Origin: Kocuria rosea | GTDB taxonomy: Bacteria; Actinomycetota; Actinomycetes; Actinomycetales; Micrococcaceae | NCBI RefSeq assembly: GCF_006094695.1 | Contig: NZ_CP035103.1 | Span: 310,001-374,000, forward strand | Reading direction: 5' to 3' | DNA length: 64,000 bases | In this document: positions 37,241 through 46,314 of the stretch, in pieces | How the letters are laid out: each line of letters begins with the position of its first letter | Position numbering within the stretch: the first letter of the stretch is position 1 | Program-made: the position numbers and the translations under genes | Notes under the pieces: model-generated | What the model was told of the DNA's origin: nothing | What the model saw: the letters and a program-made list of their open reading frames with translations, nothing else | Database searches by the model: none

Positions 37241-37241
37241 G

Positions 37242-37358
37242 TCAGAGCCCACCATCGGCCCGGCAGCCCTGGCAGAAGAGTGGCGGGGAGCCCGGCCCCA
37301 CCGGGAGGAGAGCTGCGGCGCCGCGCGGTGACAGCGATACGAGTAGGTCGAACTTCAC
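37242..37358 (-). pseudogene. shortened cysteine-motif gene upstream of SURF1
   Basis: A GTG-initiated frame of 38 residues (VKFDLLVSLSPRGAAALLPV, ending CQGCRADGGL) resembles the start of the split gene at 33817, including the CTGAGGAGCACGACCGC leader and the CxxC-AD motif. It stops right after that motif. The C-terminal part with the second Cys pair is missing, so it appears internally deleted. It ends one base before the SURF1 ATG and may now only couple translation to it. Confidence 0.5.
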
Positions 37359-37485
37359 AGCGGTCGTGCTCCTCAGAGTGCGCCGTCGGGCTGACCGGAC
37401 GGTCGGCGGCGGCCCCAGGAGCACGGCTGTCGCCGCACTCCTGGGGCCTGTGCTGTAGAGCATCTGCCGGCCCGGCGTGGGGGAA

Positions 37486-38097
37486 TCAGTTCTTGCGGCG
37501 GCGACGGGACATCAAGCCCAGTAGCCCGATCACGGCCAGGGCCAGCACCACCACGGTGGCGCCGACGGCCCATCCGGAGAAGCTTCCGGAATTCTCCTGT
37601 ACGGCCGCGTCCTGGGCTTGGGCGGAGCTGTCCGAGCTGTCGGCGCCCTCACCGGTCGGGGTCTCGGTCGGGGTGGTGCTGAGGGTGGGGGCCGGGGTGG
37701 TGATGTCCACACTGTCACCCACCTCGTAGGTGTAGGTGCCTTCGATGGGGTGGCCGTCGCTGGAGACCACCCGCCAGACCACCTGGTAGGTCCCTTCCTC
37801 GGACCCGGTCTCGGCCAGGGGCTGGATCACTTGGGAACCGTCGCGCTCGAGCGGGCCCTCGGTCACGGACTGCCCGTCGGGGCCGGTCACGAGCACCTGG
37901 TGGCCGATGTCCATGATCTCCCCGCTGTAGGAGAGCTCGATTTGTTCGGGGGCGGTCTCCAGCACCGCATCCTGTTCGGGGGAGGTGCTCAGCACCTCGT
38001 CATGGGCGGCGGCGGGGGCCAGTCCCAGGGCGGTCAGGGCGCCTACCGCGCTCACAGTGGCGGCGGTACGGCGCAGAGCAGAAGTCATGGTCAGCAT
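37486..38097 (-). CDS. copC: CopC-domain copper-binding protein
   Basis: This 203-residue protein has a signal peptide ending APAAA before HDEVLSTSP. The mature N-terminal His is the Cu(II) ligand expected in CopC, and a second His lies in DGHPIEGTYTYEV. After a Thr/Pro/Ser-rich linker comes a C-terminal membrane anchor and an RRRRK tail. CopC delivers or stores copper outside the membrane, often for CopD. The ATG at 38097 is preceded by AAGGGA. It lies between a membrane protein gene and SURF1 on the same strand, with the CopD-CtaG fusion upstream. Confidence 0.9.
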   Translation of the reverse strand: MLTMTSALRRTAATVSAVGALTALGLAPAAAHDEVLSTSPEQDAVLETAPEQIELSYSGEIMDIGHQVLVTGPDGQSVTEGPLERDGSQVIQPLAETGSEEGTYQVVWRVVSSDGHPIEGTYTYEVGDSVDITTPAPTLSTTPTETPTGEGADSSDSSAQAQDAAVQENSGSFSGWAVGATVVVLALAVIGLLGLMSRRRRKN

Positions 38098-38237
38098 GGC
38101 AGAGGGGTCCCTTCGAGGGGCAATGAGTGAGTGGGTCAGACAGGGCCGCCGAGCCGATGATCGGAGGCGGCCGTGAGGGAGTCGTCGAGTCTGCTGTCCG
38201 AATCCACGACCACCACCGGCCCCAACAGGGGTGGTGT

Positions 38238-38885
38238 TCAGCCGGCGGGCGACCGGGCGGGCCCGGTCGGGAGCGGAAGATTCCGACGACGAGCTGTCGG
38301 TGGTCCGCGGTAGGAGCGCACCGGTTGCAGCAGCGACTGATCCGTCAGTGCGTGCGGGCGCCCCTGCGGAACAGGTCGGGGCCGGTGCACCACGACCGGG
38401 GCGGACAGGACCCGCCACAGCCGGCGGACGCGCAGTCGCAGGGCGTCGAGCAGGTCCACGAGGGCCACTTCGCCGTGGCGCAGGAACGCGTAGGTGGCCG
38501 CGGCGGCCAGCACGTGGAAGACCAGCATGCCGGTGCCACCGTGCACCGCGTGAGCCTGGGCCTGGAGCACCAGGGCCGGCCCGGTGGGCGGTGAGCTCAG
38601 CGCCGCGTGGTGGGTGGCGTCGACCACGGTCGTCACGGATCCGGCGACGGTGAAGAGCAGGTGGAAGACGCCCTGGCTGACCAGCACGCCGGTAAGCAAT
38701 AAGGAGCGGGAGAGGACCCGGCCGGCCAGAGCCATGCACACCGGCCCGGACAGCGCCAGGGACAGCAACACCAACAACACCGGAGGGACCTGACCGCCGG
38801 CGGCCACGTGGGAGGCGGCGGCGAAGGCCGTGGCCATCCCGGCTCCGGCCCACCCGCGGGCAAGACGGTGCGCCCGTGCGTTCAC
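38238..38885 (-). CDS. conserved multi-pass membrane protein next to CopC
   Basis: This 215-residue protein starts at GTG, has about five hydrophobic segments, and contains several His in or near the membrane (FHLLFTVAG, DATHHAAL, AHAVHGGTGMLVFHVLAAA). The tail is basic and Pro-rich. I do not recognise a named family; actinobacterial copC loci often carry a His-containing membrane protein of this size. It probably shares a transcript with copC, 140 bases downstream. Confidence 0.7.
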   Translation of the reverse strand: MNARAHRLARGWAGAGMATAFAAASHVAAGGQVPPVLLVLLSLALSGPVCMALAGRVLSRSLLLTGVLVSQGVFHLLFTVAGSVTTVVDATHHAALSSPPTGPALVLQAQAHAVHGGTGMLVFHVLAAAATYAFLRHGEVALVDLLDALRLRVRRLWRVLSAPVVVHRPRPVPQGRPHALTDQSLLQPVRSYRGPPTARRRNLPLPTGPARSPAG

Positions 38886-39034
38886 GCCTCCACCCCTCTC
38901 AGTTCATCAGCCGCTCGAGGCGGCGATCCCATTATGTGCGGGCCCTCGAGAGCCCCACCACATCGACAGGCCCTGGCGGCAGGTGCCGGTCGGGTCGACA
39001 CCGCGGTGCGTCGTGTGTCCTCTGTTGTCAGGTC

Positions 39035-39051
39035 GCCGTGAAGGTCACGGC
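39035..39051 (-). terminator. hairpin after the CopD-CtaG gene
   Basis: GCCGTGA and TCACGGC form perfect 7-base arms around AGG, 20 bases past the stop of the minus-strand fusion gene. There is no T-run. Confidence 0.4.
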
Positions 39052-39070
39052 TTCCATACGTGGTCCTGGC

Positions 39071-41230
39071 TCAGGGGCGCCTCGTGGACTCGTCCCGCTC
39101 GGCGAGCCCGGCCATCATCGCGTTGTAGGCCTTGAGCTCGGCGTCGTCGGTGCGGTCCGCCTGGCGGTCCACGCGACGGTTTTCCTTCTTGCCTTCGATC
39201 GCCCACATGATCGCCACGACCACGGCGACGACGACGGTGGGGAACTCTCCGATCCCCCACATCAGGGCCCCGCCGAACTGCTGGTCCTCGATCGGGCTAC
39301 GGCCCCAATCCCGGCCCATGTTCGCGAACCACCACGCCTGCAGCAGGGTGTCGGAGCCCATCAGGGCCACCCCGACGAAGGCGTGGTAGACCATCGTGGC
39401 CAGCAGCAGAATCAGGCGCATCATGTGGCCGGGACGGTGCGGGATCGGGTCGATGCCGATCAGCACGAGCATGAACAGGTACCCGGTGATCAAGAAGTGG
39501 GTGATCATGAACACGTGCCCCACGTGGTACTGCAGGGTGAATCCGAACAGTGGGGTGAAGTAGAAGATCACGATCGAGGCCGCGAAGTTCACCCCGGCGA
39601 CGATCGGGTGCGTCACGATCTTGGAGAACGGGGAGTGCACCAGGGCCAGGATCCACTCGCGCGGCCCGCGGGTACCGTCCTGGCGGGGCTCCAGGGCCTT
39701 GAGCACCAGCGTCACCGGCGCCCCCAGGACCAGGAAGATCGGCACCACCATCGTCAACATCATGTGCTCGACCATGTGCGCGGAGAACAACACCAGCCCG
39801 TAGACGGCGACCCCACCGGAGGTGACGTAGAACAGCACCGCCAGCCCGGTCAACCAGGAGAGGCTGCGCAGCACCGACCAGGAGTCCCCGCGCCGGCGGA
39901 CCTGCACGAACGCCCACAGGTAGAGGGCGGCGAGGAAGACCACCACCGCCAACCAGAGCGGGTCCACCCGCCAGGTGGTGAACCAGGAGGCGGCGGTGGG
40001 CTGGGGAGGCAGTGGGTACCAGGTGAGGATCTCGGCCGGGGTGGCATCCGGGGCGATCTCCTCGGGCACCGGTGGGGCGGTGCGCGACAGGGCCACGGCC
40101 ACGCCCATGACCGCACCCATGACCAGCACCTCCCCGGCCACCAGCTGCCACACGGCACGCGTCGCGGTGAGACGGCCCGCCTCCAGGGCCGGAATCAGCC
40201 ACCGGCGGTGAGCCACCCCCGCCAAACCCAGCCCCAGGGTCAGGGCGGCCTTGAGCAGCACCAGCTGCCCGTAAGGACTGAACAGCTGTTCCCAGGATCC
40301 GATGCGCACCGCCGCATTGATGGTCCCGGAAAGAAACACCAAGAAGAAGGCACCGAAGGCCACCGTGGAGAAGCGCCGCAGCACCACGGCGGCTATCGGC
40401 ACCTGAGGCCGCACACCAGCGCCGCGGCCGGCCCCTGCCGGCAGGCTGCCGGTGCCGGCAGCCGATCCGCTCAGCTGCGGGGAGAGCCAGGCGAGCACCA
40501 CCAGCCCACCGGTCCACAGACACACGCCCAGCAGGTGCAGGCCCAAGGAGTTCACCGCACCCATATGGTCCGTGCCTCCGGAGGAGTGACCGGTCAGGGC
40601 CATCGCCACCAAAGCCGTGCACGCCAGGCCGAAGGTGAGCAACAGCCCCATCAGGGCCCGGACGCCGAAGACCAAGGTGGTGACCACGGCAGCGACCACC
40701 ACGGTCGCCGCCTGCGCCTGCCCCAGGGAAAGATCCGTGGCGTAGTACAACAGCTGCTGCGCATAGGCCTCGTCCCCGCCCACCGGCACCCCCGCCACAT
40801 CGGAATAAGACAGCACCAGCACCACCACGGCAGCCACCGTCCACACCACCGACGCCACCTCGGCCAGACCCATCGTGGCCGTGAACAGGGGGTGCTCCGC
40901 CTCCTGGCCACCGTTGCGCCCGTCTGCGCGGCGGCGGAACCCACCACGTGTTTTCGGCACGACCCCCAGAGCGAAGAGCAGGGAACCCAGCACCACGACC
41001 AAGGCGCTGTTGTGCACCACCTCGACCACGGGCAGACCCCAGCGCACCAACGCCCCCGGATCCGCCGCCAGACGAGCGGCCCCCGAGCCGCTGTAGACCA
41101 TCGCCAGAATCAACACCACCAAGGCCACCACCACGGCAACAACGAGCTGCCACGGCCTCACCCCGGGACCGCCCAGCCTGCCCAGCCCGGGGTGCGCCTG
41201 CCCGGTGTGCTCGGGCGTTCTCGTACTCAT
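39071..41230 (-). CDS. CopD-CtaG fusion membrane protein
   Basis: This 719-residue protein has an N-terminal CopD-like copper-import half (about residues 20-360; VVEVVHNSALVVVLGSLLFA, LLGVCLWTGGLVVLAWL) and a C-terminal Caa3_CtaG half (about 400-690; FSAHMVEHMMLTMVVPIFLV, HVFMITHFLITGYLFMLVLI, IDPIPHRPGHMMRLILL). The fusion would couple copper entry with delivery to the oxidase. The ATG at 41230 is preceded by AAGGAG; the longer frame continues into the decayed DUF305 gene upstream. A second fusion of the same design is at 54216-56216. Confidence 0.9.
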   Translation of the reverse strand: MSTRTPEHTGQAHPGLGRLGGPGVRPWQLVVAVVVALVVLILAMVYSGSGAARLAADPGALVRWGLPVVEVVHNSALVVVLGSLLFALGVVPKTRGGFRRRADGRNGGQEAEHPLFTATMGLAEVASVVWTVAAVVVLVLSYSDVAGVPVGGDEAYAQQLLYYATDLSLGQAQAATVVVAAVVTTLVFGVRALMGLLLTFGLACTALVAMALTGHSSGGTDHMGAVNSLGLHLLGVCLWTGGLVVLAWLSPQLSGSAAGTGSLPAGAGRGAGVRPQVPIAAVVLRRFSTVAFGAFFLVFLSGTINAAVRIGSWEQLFSPYGQLVLLKAALTLGLGLAGVAHRRWLIPALEAGRLTATRAVWQLVAGEVLVMGAVMGVAVALSRTAPPVPEEIAPDATPAEILTWYPLPPQPTAASWFTTWRVDPLWLAVVVFLAALYLWAFVQVRRRGDSWSVLRSLSWLTGLAVLFYVTSGGVAVYGLVLFSAHMVEHMMLTMVVPIFLVLGAPVTLVLKALEPRQDGTRGPREWILALVHSPFSKIVTHPIVAGVNFAASIVIFYFTPLFGFTLQYHVGHVFMITHFLITGYLFMLVLIGIDPIPHRPGHMMRLILLLATMVYHAFVGVALMGSDTLLQAWWFANMGRDWGRSPIEDQQFGGALMWGIGEFPTVVVAVVVAIMWAIEGKKENRRVDRQADRTDDAELKAYNAMMAGLAERDESTRRP

Positions 41231-41414
41231 GAGCTGATCTCCTTCACCCGCCGCTGCAGAAGGGGAGGCGGGTTGCCTCCATTGTCCCTGCCGGGCACCC
41301 CACCCAGCCCCACAGGATCGGCCCCGCCCCTCAGCAGGTCTCAGCGACGGCCTTCTGGGCTGCGCCGGGAATCTCACCGCCTCATACGCGGCCTCTGGGT
41401 GGCTCGGGGGCCAG

Positions 41415-41800
41415 TGGGTGGCCAGCAACTTTTCCAGGTACTGGATCTCGGGCGGCTGGCTGGTGACGATCGACTACGCCAAGGACGTCACGGCTGGATC
41501 CTCCGTGCACCCCGGGATGGCGGCAGCCCCGCTGGGGCCGGCCTGGTGGCGGGGGTCATCAGCTACAGGTCCCGTCTTCCGGCCTCTGCCCTCTCAGCGT
41601 TCTCGAGGCTGGCGAGCTGCCCAGCATCGCCGCAACTTTTGGTGGGGCAGCCAGGATGGACCTGCGCGGCCCACCGTGGCCGTCGTCCTCGTTCATTCAT
41701 GCCAGGACCGGCTGGGTCGAGACCGAGGGTCATCCCCACACCGAAAGCCACCCGCCCGTGGGCCTGGCCTGTTGTTGGCGGGTGTCGGCCATAACGGACT
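41415..41800 (-). pseudogene. decayed DUF305 gene
   Basis: Comparison with the intact DUF305 at 27007-27690 shows matching pieces in order: VRYGRHPPTTGQAHGRVAFG, GQLASLENAERAEAG, HQAG followed by TEDPAVTSLA, and SIVTSQPPEIQYLEKLLA. They are broken by a stop in place of a Gln (CAG to TAG near 41480), another stop before the second His motif, and at least two frameshifts. It lies directly upstream of, and in line with, the CopD-CtaG fusion, and was probably once part of that operon. Confidence 0.7.
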
Positions 41801-42119
41801 GGACACGCAAGAAGGGCGTGCCCATCCACGAAAGGATGGTTCACGCCCTCAGCCCCGGAGCTCTCCGCCGCGCACAGTCTGCACTGCGCACAGCGGTTTC
41901 CGCAGTGCCCCCGAGCTCCTGACATCGCCCCAGGCGGGGAGCAATGTCCATCTAGATACTTCCCGGTCCTTGGCGGGACCAACGCCAGTCTTGCCCTCTT
42001 ATTTTACTTCTCCCTCCTGATCGCGAGCTAGGGTCAAGCCCCTAACGGTTTGAACCAGCTCGTTCTAGACCCGACAAAGATTGGTGTCACCCGGGTCTTC
42101 CGAGCTCAAGGGGACTCGC
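41801..42119. other. intergenic, no gene seen
   Basis: About 320 bases. The 5' part of the decayed DUF305 gene may extend into it, but similarity is too weak to follow. Confidence 0.35.
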
Positions 42120-42182
42120 ATGACTCGGCAGGACGTCCTGCGCCAGCGTCAGGCCACCCACCGCCTGCCGGTGCTGCGCCAG

Positions 42183-43592
42183 AGTTGAGCCCCCGATAGT
42201 GGTGTAGCGCGGTGGTCTTGCTCGTCGTTGCCGACGAGAGCGCGGCCACCGTGAGATCTTTCGAGTTCACCTCTCACAGCACCCTCGAAAGGACATCATC
42301 ACGATGACCGCTCCTCATATTGTCGACCCTGCTGGCCTGCTCGGCGAAGCCCTGTCCGACGCGTCCCCGGATCTGATGCGCAGCTTGTTGCAGACGGTGA
42401 TCAACGCTCTCTTGTCTGCTGATGCCGAGGCGGTGGTCGGCGCCGAATGGGGCAAGCCCACCCCGACCCGGTCTGCGCAGCGCAACGGCTACCGGCACCG
42501 TGAGCTCGACACCCGCATCGGCACGATCGACGTCGCCGTGCCGAAGCTGCGCACCGGCACCTACTTCCCCGAGTGGTTGCTGGAGCGGCGCAAACGGGCT
42601 GAGTCCGCGCTGATCACCGTGGTCGCCGACTGTTACCTCGCCGGGGTCTCGACCCGTCGGATGGACAAGCTGGTGAAGACCCTGGGCATCAACTCCCTGT
42701 CGAAGTCCCAGGTCTCGCGCATGGCCACCGACCTCGACGAGCACGTGGAGTCCTTCCGCCACCGGCCCCTGGACGAGGCCGGCCCTTTCACGTTCGTCGC
42801 CGCCGACGCGCTGACCATGAAAGTCCGAGAGGGCGGGCGGGTGGTCAACGCGGTCGTGCTGCTGGCCACCGGGGTCAACGGCGACGGCCACCGGGAGGTC
42901 CTGGGCATGCGGGTGGCCACGGCCGAGACCGGGGCGGCGTGGAACGAGTTCTTCGCCGACCTGGTGGCCCGGGGCCTGGGCGGAGTCCGCCTGGTCACCA
43001 GTGACGCCCACGCCGGTCTCAAGGACGCGATCGCCGCGCACCTGCCCGGGGCGTCCTGGCAGCGGTGCCGCACCCACTACGCGGCCAATCTCATGTCGAT
43101 CTGCCCGAAGAGCATGTGGCCGGCCGTGAAGGCGATGCTGCACTCGGTCTATGACCAGCCCGATGCCGCCGCGGTGAACGCCCAGTTCGACCGGCTGATC
43201 GACTACGTCGCCGAGAAGCTGCCCGAGGTGGCTGAGCACCTGGCCGACGCCCGGGAGGACCTGCTGGCCTTCACCGGCTTCCCGAAAGACGTGTGGATGC
43301 AGATCTGGTCCAACAACCCCGCCGAGAGGCTGAACAAGGAGATCCGCCGGCGCACCGACGCGGTCGGGATCTTCCCCAACCGAGCCGCCATCGTTCGCCT
43401 CGTGGGCGCGGTGCTGGCCGAGCAGACCGATGAGTGGGCCGAGGGCCGCCGCTACCTCGGACTCGAGGTCCTCACCCGTTGCCGGCTCACCCCCGTGGCC
43501 CGCACCGGAAGCGAGGTGATCCCCGACCCCCTGACCGCCCTCACTGCCTGACCCCTACGAAAGATCGCTACACCACTTCTCGGGGCTTGACC
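42183..43592 (+). mobile_element. IS256-family insertion sequence, copy 2
   Basis: The element is 1,410 bp with ends AGTTGAGCCCC and, read inward, GGTCAAGCCCC. It is flanked by an 8-bp target duplication, TGCGCCAG (42175-42182 and 43593-43600). It is in inverted orientation relative to copy 1. The intact duplication shows simple transposition into this site. Confidence 0.9.
42304..43551 (+). CDS. IS256-family transposase (copy 2)
   Basis: This 415-residue transposase is collinear with copy 1. It has [27 protein letters not shown] and [19 protein letters not shown] with no interruption. It differs from copy 1 at many scattered residues, including the N-terminal 65 and the last 20. Confidence 0.93.
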   Translation: MTAPHIVDPAGLLGEALSDASPDLMRSLLQTVINALLSADAEAVVGAEWGKPTPTRSAQRNGYRHRELDTRIGTIDVAVPKLRTGTYFPEWLLERRKRAESALITVVADCYLAGVSTRRMDKLVKTLGINSLSKSQVSRMATDLDEHVESFRHRPLDEAGPFTFVAADALTMKVREGGRVVNAVVLLATGVNGDGHREVLGMRVATAETGAAWNEFFADLVARGLGGVRLVTSDAHAGLKDAIAAHLPGASWQRCRTHYAANLMSICPKSMWPAVKAMLHSVYDQPDAAAVNAQFDRLIDYVAEKLPEVAEHLADAREDLLAFTGFPKDVWMQIWSNNPAERLNKEIRRRTDAVGIFPNRAAIVRLVGAVLAEQTDEWAEGRRYLGLEVLTRCRLTPVARTGSEVIPDPLTALTA

Positions 43593-43885
43593 TGCGCCAG
43601 GGGGAGGTCTGGGCGGACGGAGTTCTGGACAACTCCACACCGGACCCACGGGTCTCACACCGCGTCGACAACCTGGTGGGTCAGTAAGTTTCGTCGCGCC
43701 GTACGGCAGGCCTTCGGATTGGCTCGTGTGCACCCCTGGGTGTACCGGGGAAATCAACCTCCGGGTGGACGTTGCGCAACGACCTGGCCGACATGCTTTA
43801 GATGTCGGCCCACCAAGAATTAGCCCCCACATCGGGGGCAGGGACTCTGGCACACTCAATCCCCGCATCTCGCCAGGAGATCAAA

Positions 43886-44437
43886 ATGTCTTCCACTCCC
43901 GCATCGTCCACGCCTACCGCCAATCTCAACAGCCGGCGTTACTTCTCCAAGGCTATTTTGTCCATGGCCTCGCTCACCTTGGCCGCAGGCGGCCTCGCCA
44001 CCCTCGGTGCACCGGCCCAAGCCGCGCTCACGCCGACCACCCAGGTGCCATCCGCCGCGGTGGAGACCCAGGGTCAACAGCAGCAGAAGGGCTGTGAGGT
44101 GGATGCTTACAAGCCGCATTACAAGAAGTATCAGGGGAAGCATTACGCCGCGTTCCCCTTCAAGGTGAAGTGCGACAAGGGCTACACCAAGGTGCAGGTG
44201 AAGCAGTACTACTACGCCGAGGACAAGCACGGTAATTCCCACGAGCACGGCAGCGACTACTACCAGTACAGCTTCAACCACCACGGCGGTGAAACCTGGG
44301 GCGGGGGACACTGGCGCCACGTCAATCACCACCAGGACAAGAAGGTGTACCACGTGGTCAAGTACCGCTACTGGGACGGTCACGGCTGGTCGGACTGGTA
44401 CAAGGATGTGAGCCACAAGACCAGCCTCGGGCACTGA
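43886..44437 (+). CDS. secreted His/Tyr/Lys-rich protein
   Basis: This 183-residue protein has a signal peptide (about residues 18-46, ending GAPAQA) and a mature part dominated by His, Tyr, Lys and Gly, for example YKPHYKKYQGKHYAAF, EHGSDYYQYSFNHHGG and HWRHVNHHQDKKVYHVV. Two Cys (KGCEVDAYK and FKVKCDKG) may form a disulfide. The ATG at 43886 has AGGAG six bases upstream; the frame is open further upstream without protein character. I do not recognise the family. The composition would suit metal or heme binding outside the cell; that is inference. A strong hairpin follows. Confidence 0.75.
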   Translation: MSSTPASSTPTANLNSRRYFSKAILSMASLTLAAGGLATLGAPAQAALTPTTQVPSAAVETQGQQQQKGCEVDAYKPHYKKYQGKHYAAFPFKVKCDKGYTKVQVKQYYYAEDKHGNSHEHGSDYYQYSFNHHGGETWGGGHWRHVNHHQDKKVYHVVKYRYWDGHGWSDWYKDVSHKTSLGH

Positions 44438-44451
44438 TCGGGCTCTGGTGG

Positions 44452-44476
44452 GGGCCAGCCGGCTCGCGGCTGGCCC
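44452..44476 (+). terminator. hairpin terminator
   Basis: GGGCCAGCC and GGCTGGCCC are perfect 9-base arms around a 7-base loop, 14 bases after the stop of the His/Tyr-rich gene. The trailing sequence is TCACTCTTC. Confidence 0.7.
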
Positions 44477-44994
44477 TCACTCTTCGACCGCGGCGAGGGC
44501 CTTCTCCGCACACCGCCGTAGCGGATCACGGCGCCCCGCAGCATCCCGTCTTGCACCACTCGCGAAAACTAGTTCTGGGGCGACGGAACCATGACTGAAC
44601 CGTCCCGGTCTCGGGGGTCGAACTCCGTGGGCAGCGGCACGGTTCCGTCCCCCCACGTAGAGGGTGTCCTTCGCGCCGTCGCGAAGATGAAGGGAGGGAA
44701 GCTTCCCCGTTACGGGTGAGGGCTGAAGCCCACGAGATGGAGGGGCAGGAGGGGGTCACCCCGCCGGGCCCCTCTGCACAGCCGGTCCCCAAGGACCAGG
44801 CCGTCCTGGGCGAGGTGCTAGATCAGGTACTCCACTCTGCCAACCACGGATGCCGGGGGGTGACCATCGCCTGTGCCACGGAGCACACGGTTGGACTGTC
44901 CGATCAGCCCAGGAGCCTCAGCATGCACTGGGTCTGCGCCCCGTGATGGCAGACCAGCCGGTCCACCGGATCGCTGTCATGAGAGAATTGGAAC
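44477..44994. other. intergenic, no gene seen
   Basis: About 520 bases between a terminator and the DUF3093 gene. A frame with some protein character (VLGEVLDQVLHSANHG, around 44795) has no family or clear ribosome site. Confidence 0.35.
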
Positions 44995-45540
44995 ATGTCC
45001 TACCCTGCGACGCTCGGCGCCTTCCCGCCCAATGAATCCCGCGGCGCCCAGGGGACGTCGCCGGACAGACTTGTCGAGGACCCTCCCGCGAAGGTCGACC
45101 CGAAAACGGTCTTGTACGAGGAGAGATTATCTGCCGCGTGGTGGATGTGGTTGCTCGTGCTCTTCGCGGGTCTGGTGGGTCTGATCGCCCTGGCTCCGAT
45201 CAACATGTGGGTCGGGGCGGCGGTGGGGGCTGTGGTCGCCGGCGGCACTGCCGTGGCATTGATTGCCTCGAGCACCGGAATCGTGATCACCGGGGAGTCG
45301 TTGCAAGTGGGGCGCGCTCGTATTGAGCGCCGATTCGTGGGTGAGGCTGAAGCGTTTCGCGGCAGCGCCGTCCAAAGAGTGCGCGGCCCTGAACTGGACG
45401 CCCGCGCTTACATGAACTTCCGCGTTTCCGTGGGCCCGGTGGTGCGCATCCAGATCACCGATCCCGTGGACCCCACCCCGTATTGGTTGACCTCAACCCG
45501 TCACCCGGAGCGCATGGTCGAGGTTCTCTCCGCCGGCTGA
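44995..45540 (+). CDS. DUF3093 membrane protein
   Basis: This 181-residue protein has two adjacent membrane segments (about residues 50-95) followed by the DUF3093 domain with GRARIERRFVGEAEAFRG, ARAYMNFRVSVGPVVRIQI and PYWLTSTRHPERM. The family is conserved in actinobacteria without a known role. It is commonly found beside dut and other core genes, so this may be chromosomal DNA. It ends at a hairpin shared with the convergent mntR. Confidence 0.88.
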   Translation: MSYPATLGAFPPNESRGAQGTSPDRLVEDPPAKVDPKTVLYEERLSAAWWMWLLVLFAGLVGLIALAPINMWVGAAVGAVVAGGTAVALIASSTGIVITGESLQVGRARIERRFVGEAEAFRGSAVQRVRGPELDARAYMNFRVSVGPVVRIQITDPVDPTPYWLTSTRHPERMVEVLSAG

Positions 45541-45545
45541 GCGCG

Positions 45546-45575
45546 GCGCCCACCGGGGCATTCCCCGGTGGGCGC
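45546..45575. terminator. bidirectional hairpin terminator
   Basis: GCGCCCACCGGGG and CCCCGGTGGGCGC are perfect 13-base arms around CATT, between the convergent DUF3093 and mntR stops. Confidence 0.85.
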
Positions 45576-45580
45576 AGCTT

Positions 45581-46270
45581 TCAGAGGCTCCGGTGAGTCT
45601 TGAGGGTGGGTGTCACCCAGATGGCTTCGGCTTCCGTCGGTGCTAGCTCGATCGCGGTGTGGTGATACCCCGGTACACCGGTCGTTCCGCTGGCTTCCTG
45701 AGCGATGACACGAAAAGCCCCACCCGGCACGAGGCCGCAGTCGCGGAACCGGGTGAGGCGGTGTGGGTCGGCATCGGAAAGACGAATGATCTCGTATCGT
45801 CCCGGCTTCGCCTCGGTGAGTCGGGTGGTATTGAGCGGGCGGCGGGTGCGTCCCTGCGCGGTGGGGATCGGGTCCCCGTGTGGATCCACCGTGGGGCGAC
45901 CCAGCCGGGCGTCGATGCGTTCGATCATGGCGTCGGAGGCGGCGTGCTCAAGACGTTCGGCCTCATCATGAACCTCCTCCCACGGATACCCCAGCGTGGT
46001 GGCCAGGAAGGTCTCCAGCAGCCGGTGCCGGCGCACCATCGCCACCGCGTACGCACGCCCCTGAGGGGTGAGGGTGACGGGCTTGTAGGGCTGGTACTCG
46101 ACGAGCCCCTGGCCGGCCAATCGCTTGACCGTGTCGGTGACGTTGGGGGCAGAGGTCCCCATCCGTGCCGCCAAGGCTGTGGTGGTGATCGGCGGGTCGC
46201 CCCATTCGGTGGCCGACCAGATCGCCTTGAGATAGTCCTGGGCGACCGGGGTGATCTCACTCAAGTCCAT
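45581..46270 (-). CDS. mntR: DtxR/MntR-family metal-dependent repressor
   Basis: This 229-residue regulator has the DtxR helix-turn-helix (TTALAARMGTSAPNVTDTVKRL), a metal-binding dimerisation domain with VRRHRLLETFL and EVHDEAERLEHAASD, and a C-terminal FeoA/SH3-like domain. It is 44 bases downstream of the NRAMP transporter on the same strand, so it should sense Mn (possibly Fe) and repress the transporter. The start at 46270 is the family start; the longer frame is spurious. The symbol is by context with mntH. Confidence 0.88.
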   Translation of the reverse strand: MDLSEITPVAQDYLKAIWSATEWGDPPITTTALAARMGTSAPNVTDTVKRLAGQGLVEYQPYKPVTLTPQGRAYAVAMVRRHRLLETFLATTLGYPWEEVHDEAERLEHAASDAMIERIDARLGRPTVDPHGDPIPTAQGRTRRPLNTTRLTEAKPGRYEIIRLSDADPHRLTRFRDCGLVPGGAFRVIAQEASGTTGVPGYHHTAIELAPTEAEAIWVTPTLKTHRSL

Positions 46271-46314
46271 AGGACCCACGCTACCGAGTGCCGCACCGCA
46301 GCTGCCGGGCCCAT

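Larger units (their letters stand above)
42120..43687 (+). pseudogene. short open frame interrupted by IS256 copy 2
   Basis: An ATG at 42120, preceded by AAGGGGACTCGC, opens a frame of 21 codons (MTRQDVLRQRQATHRLPVLR...) that runs into the IS. Removing the IS and one copy of TGCGCCAG continues the same frame for 28 more codons to a TAA at 43685-43687. The 49-residue product has no known family. It may be a real small gene or a chance frame. Confidence 0.3.

Noticed and set aside
5760..43592. A composite transposon bounded by the two IS256 copies
   Set aside because: The outer flanks (GCCCAGTT and TGCGCCAG) do not match, and copy 2 has its own complete duplication, so joint transposition is not supported.
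5760..43592. Inversion of the segment between the inverted IS256 copies
   Set aside because: Recombination between the copies would swap flanks and break the duplication at copy 2, which is intact.
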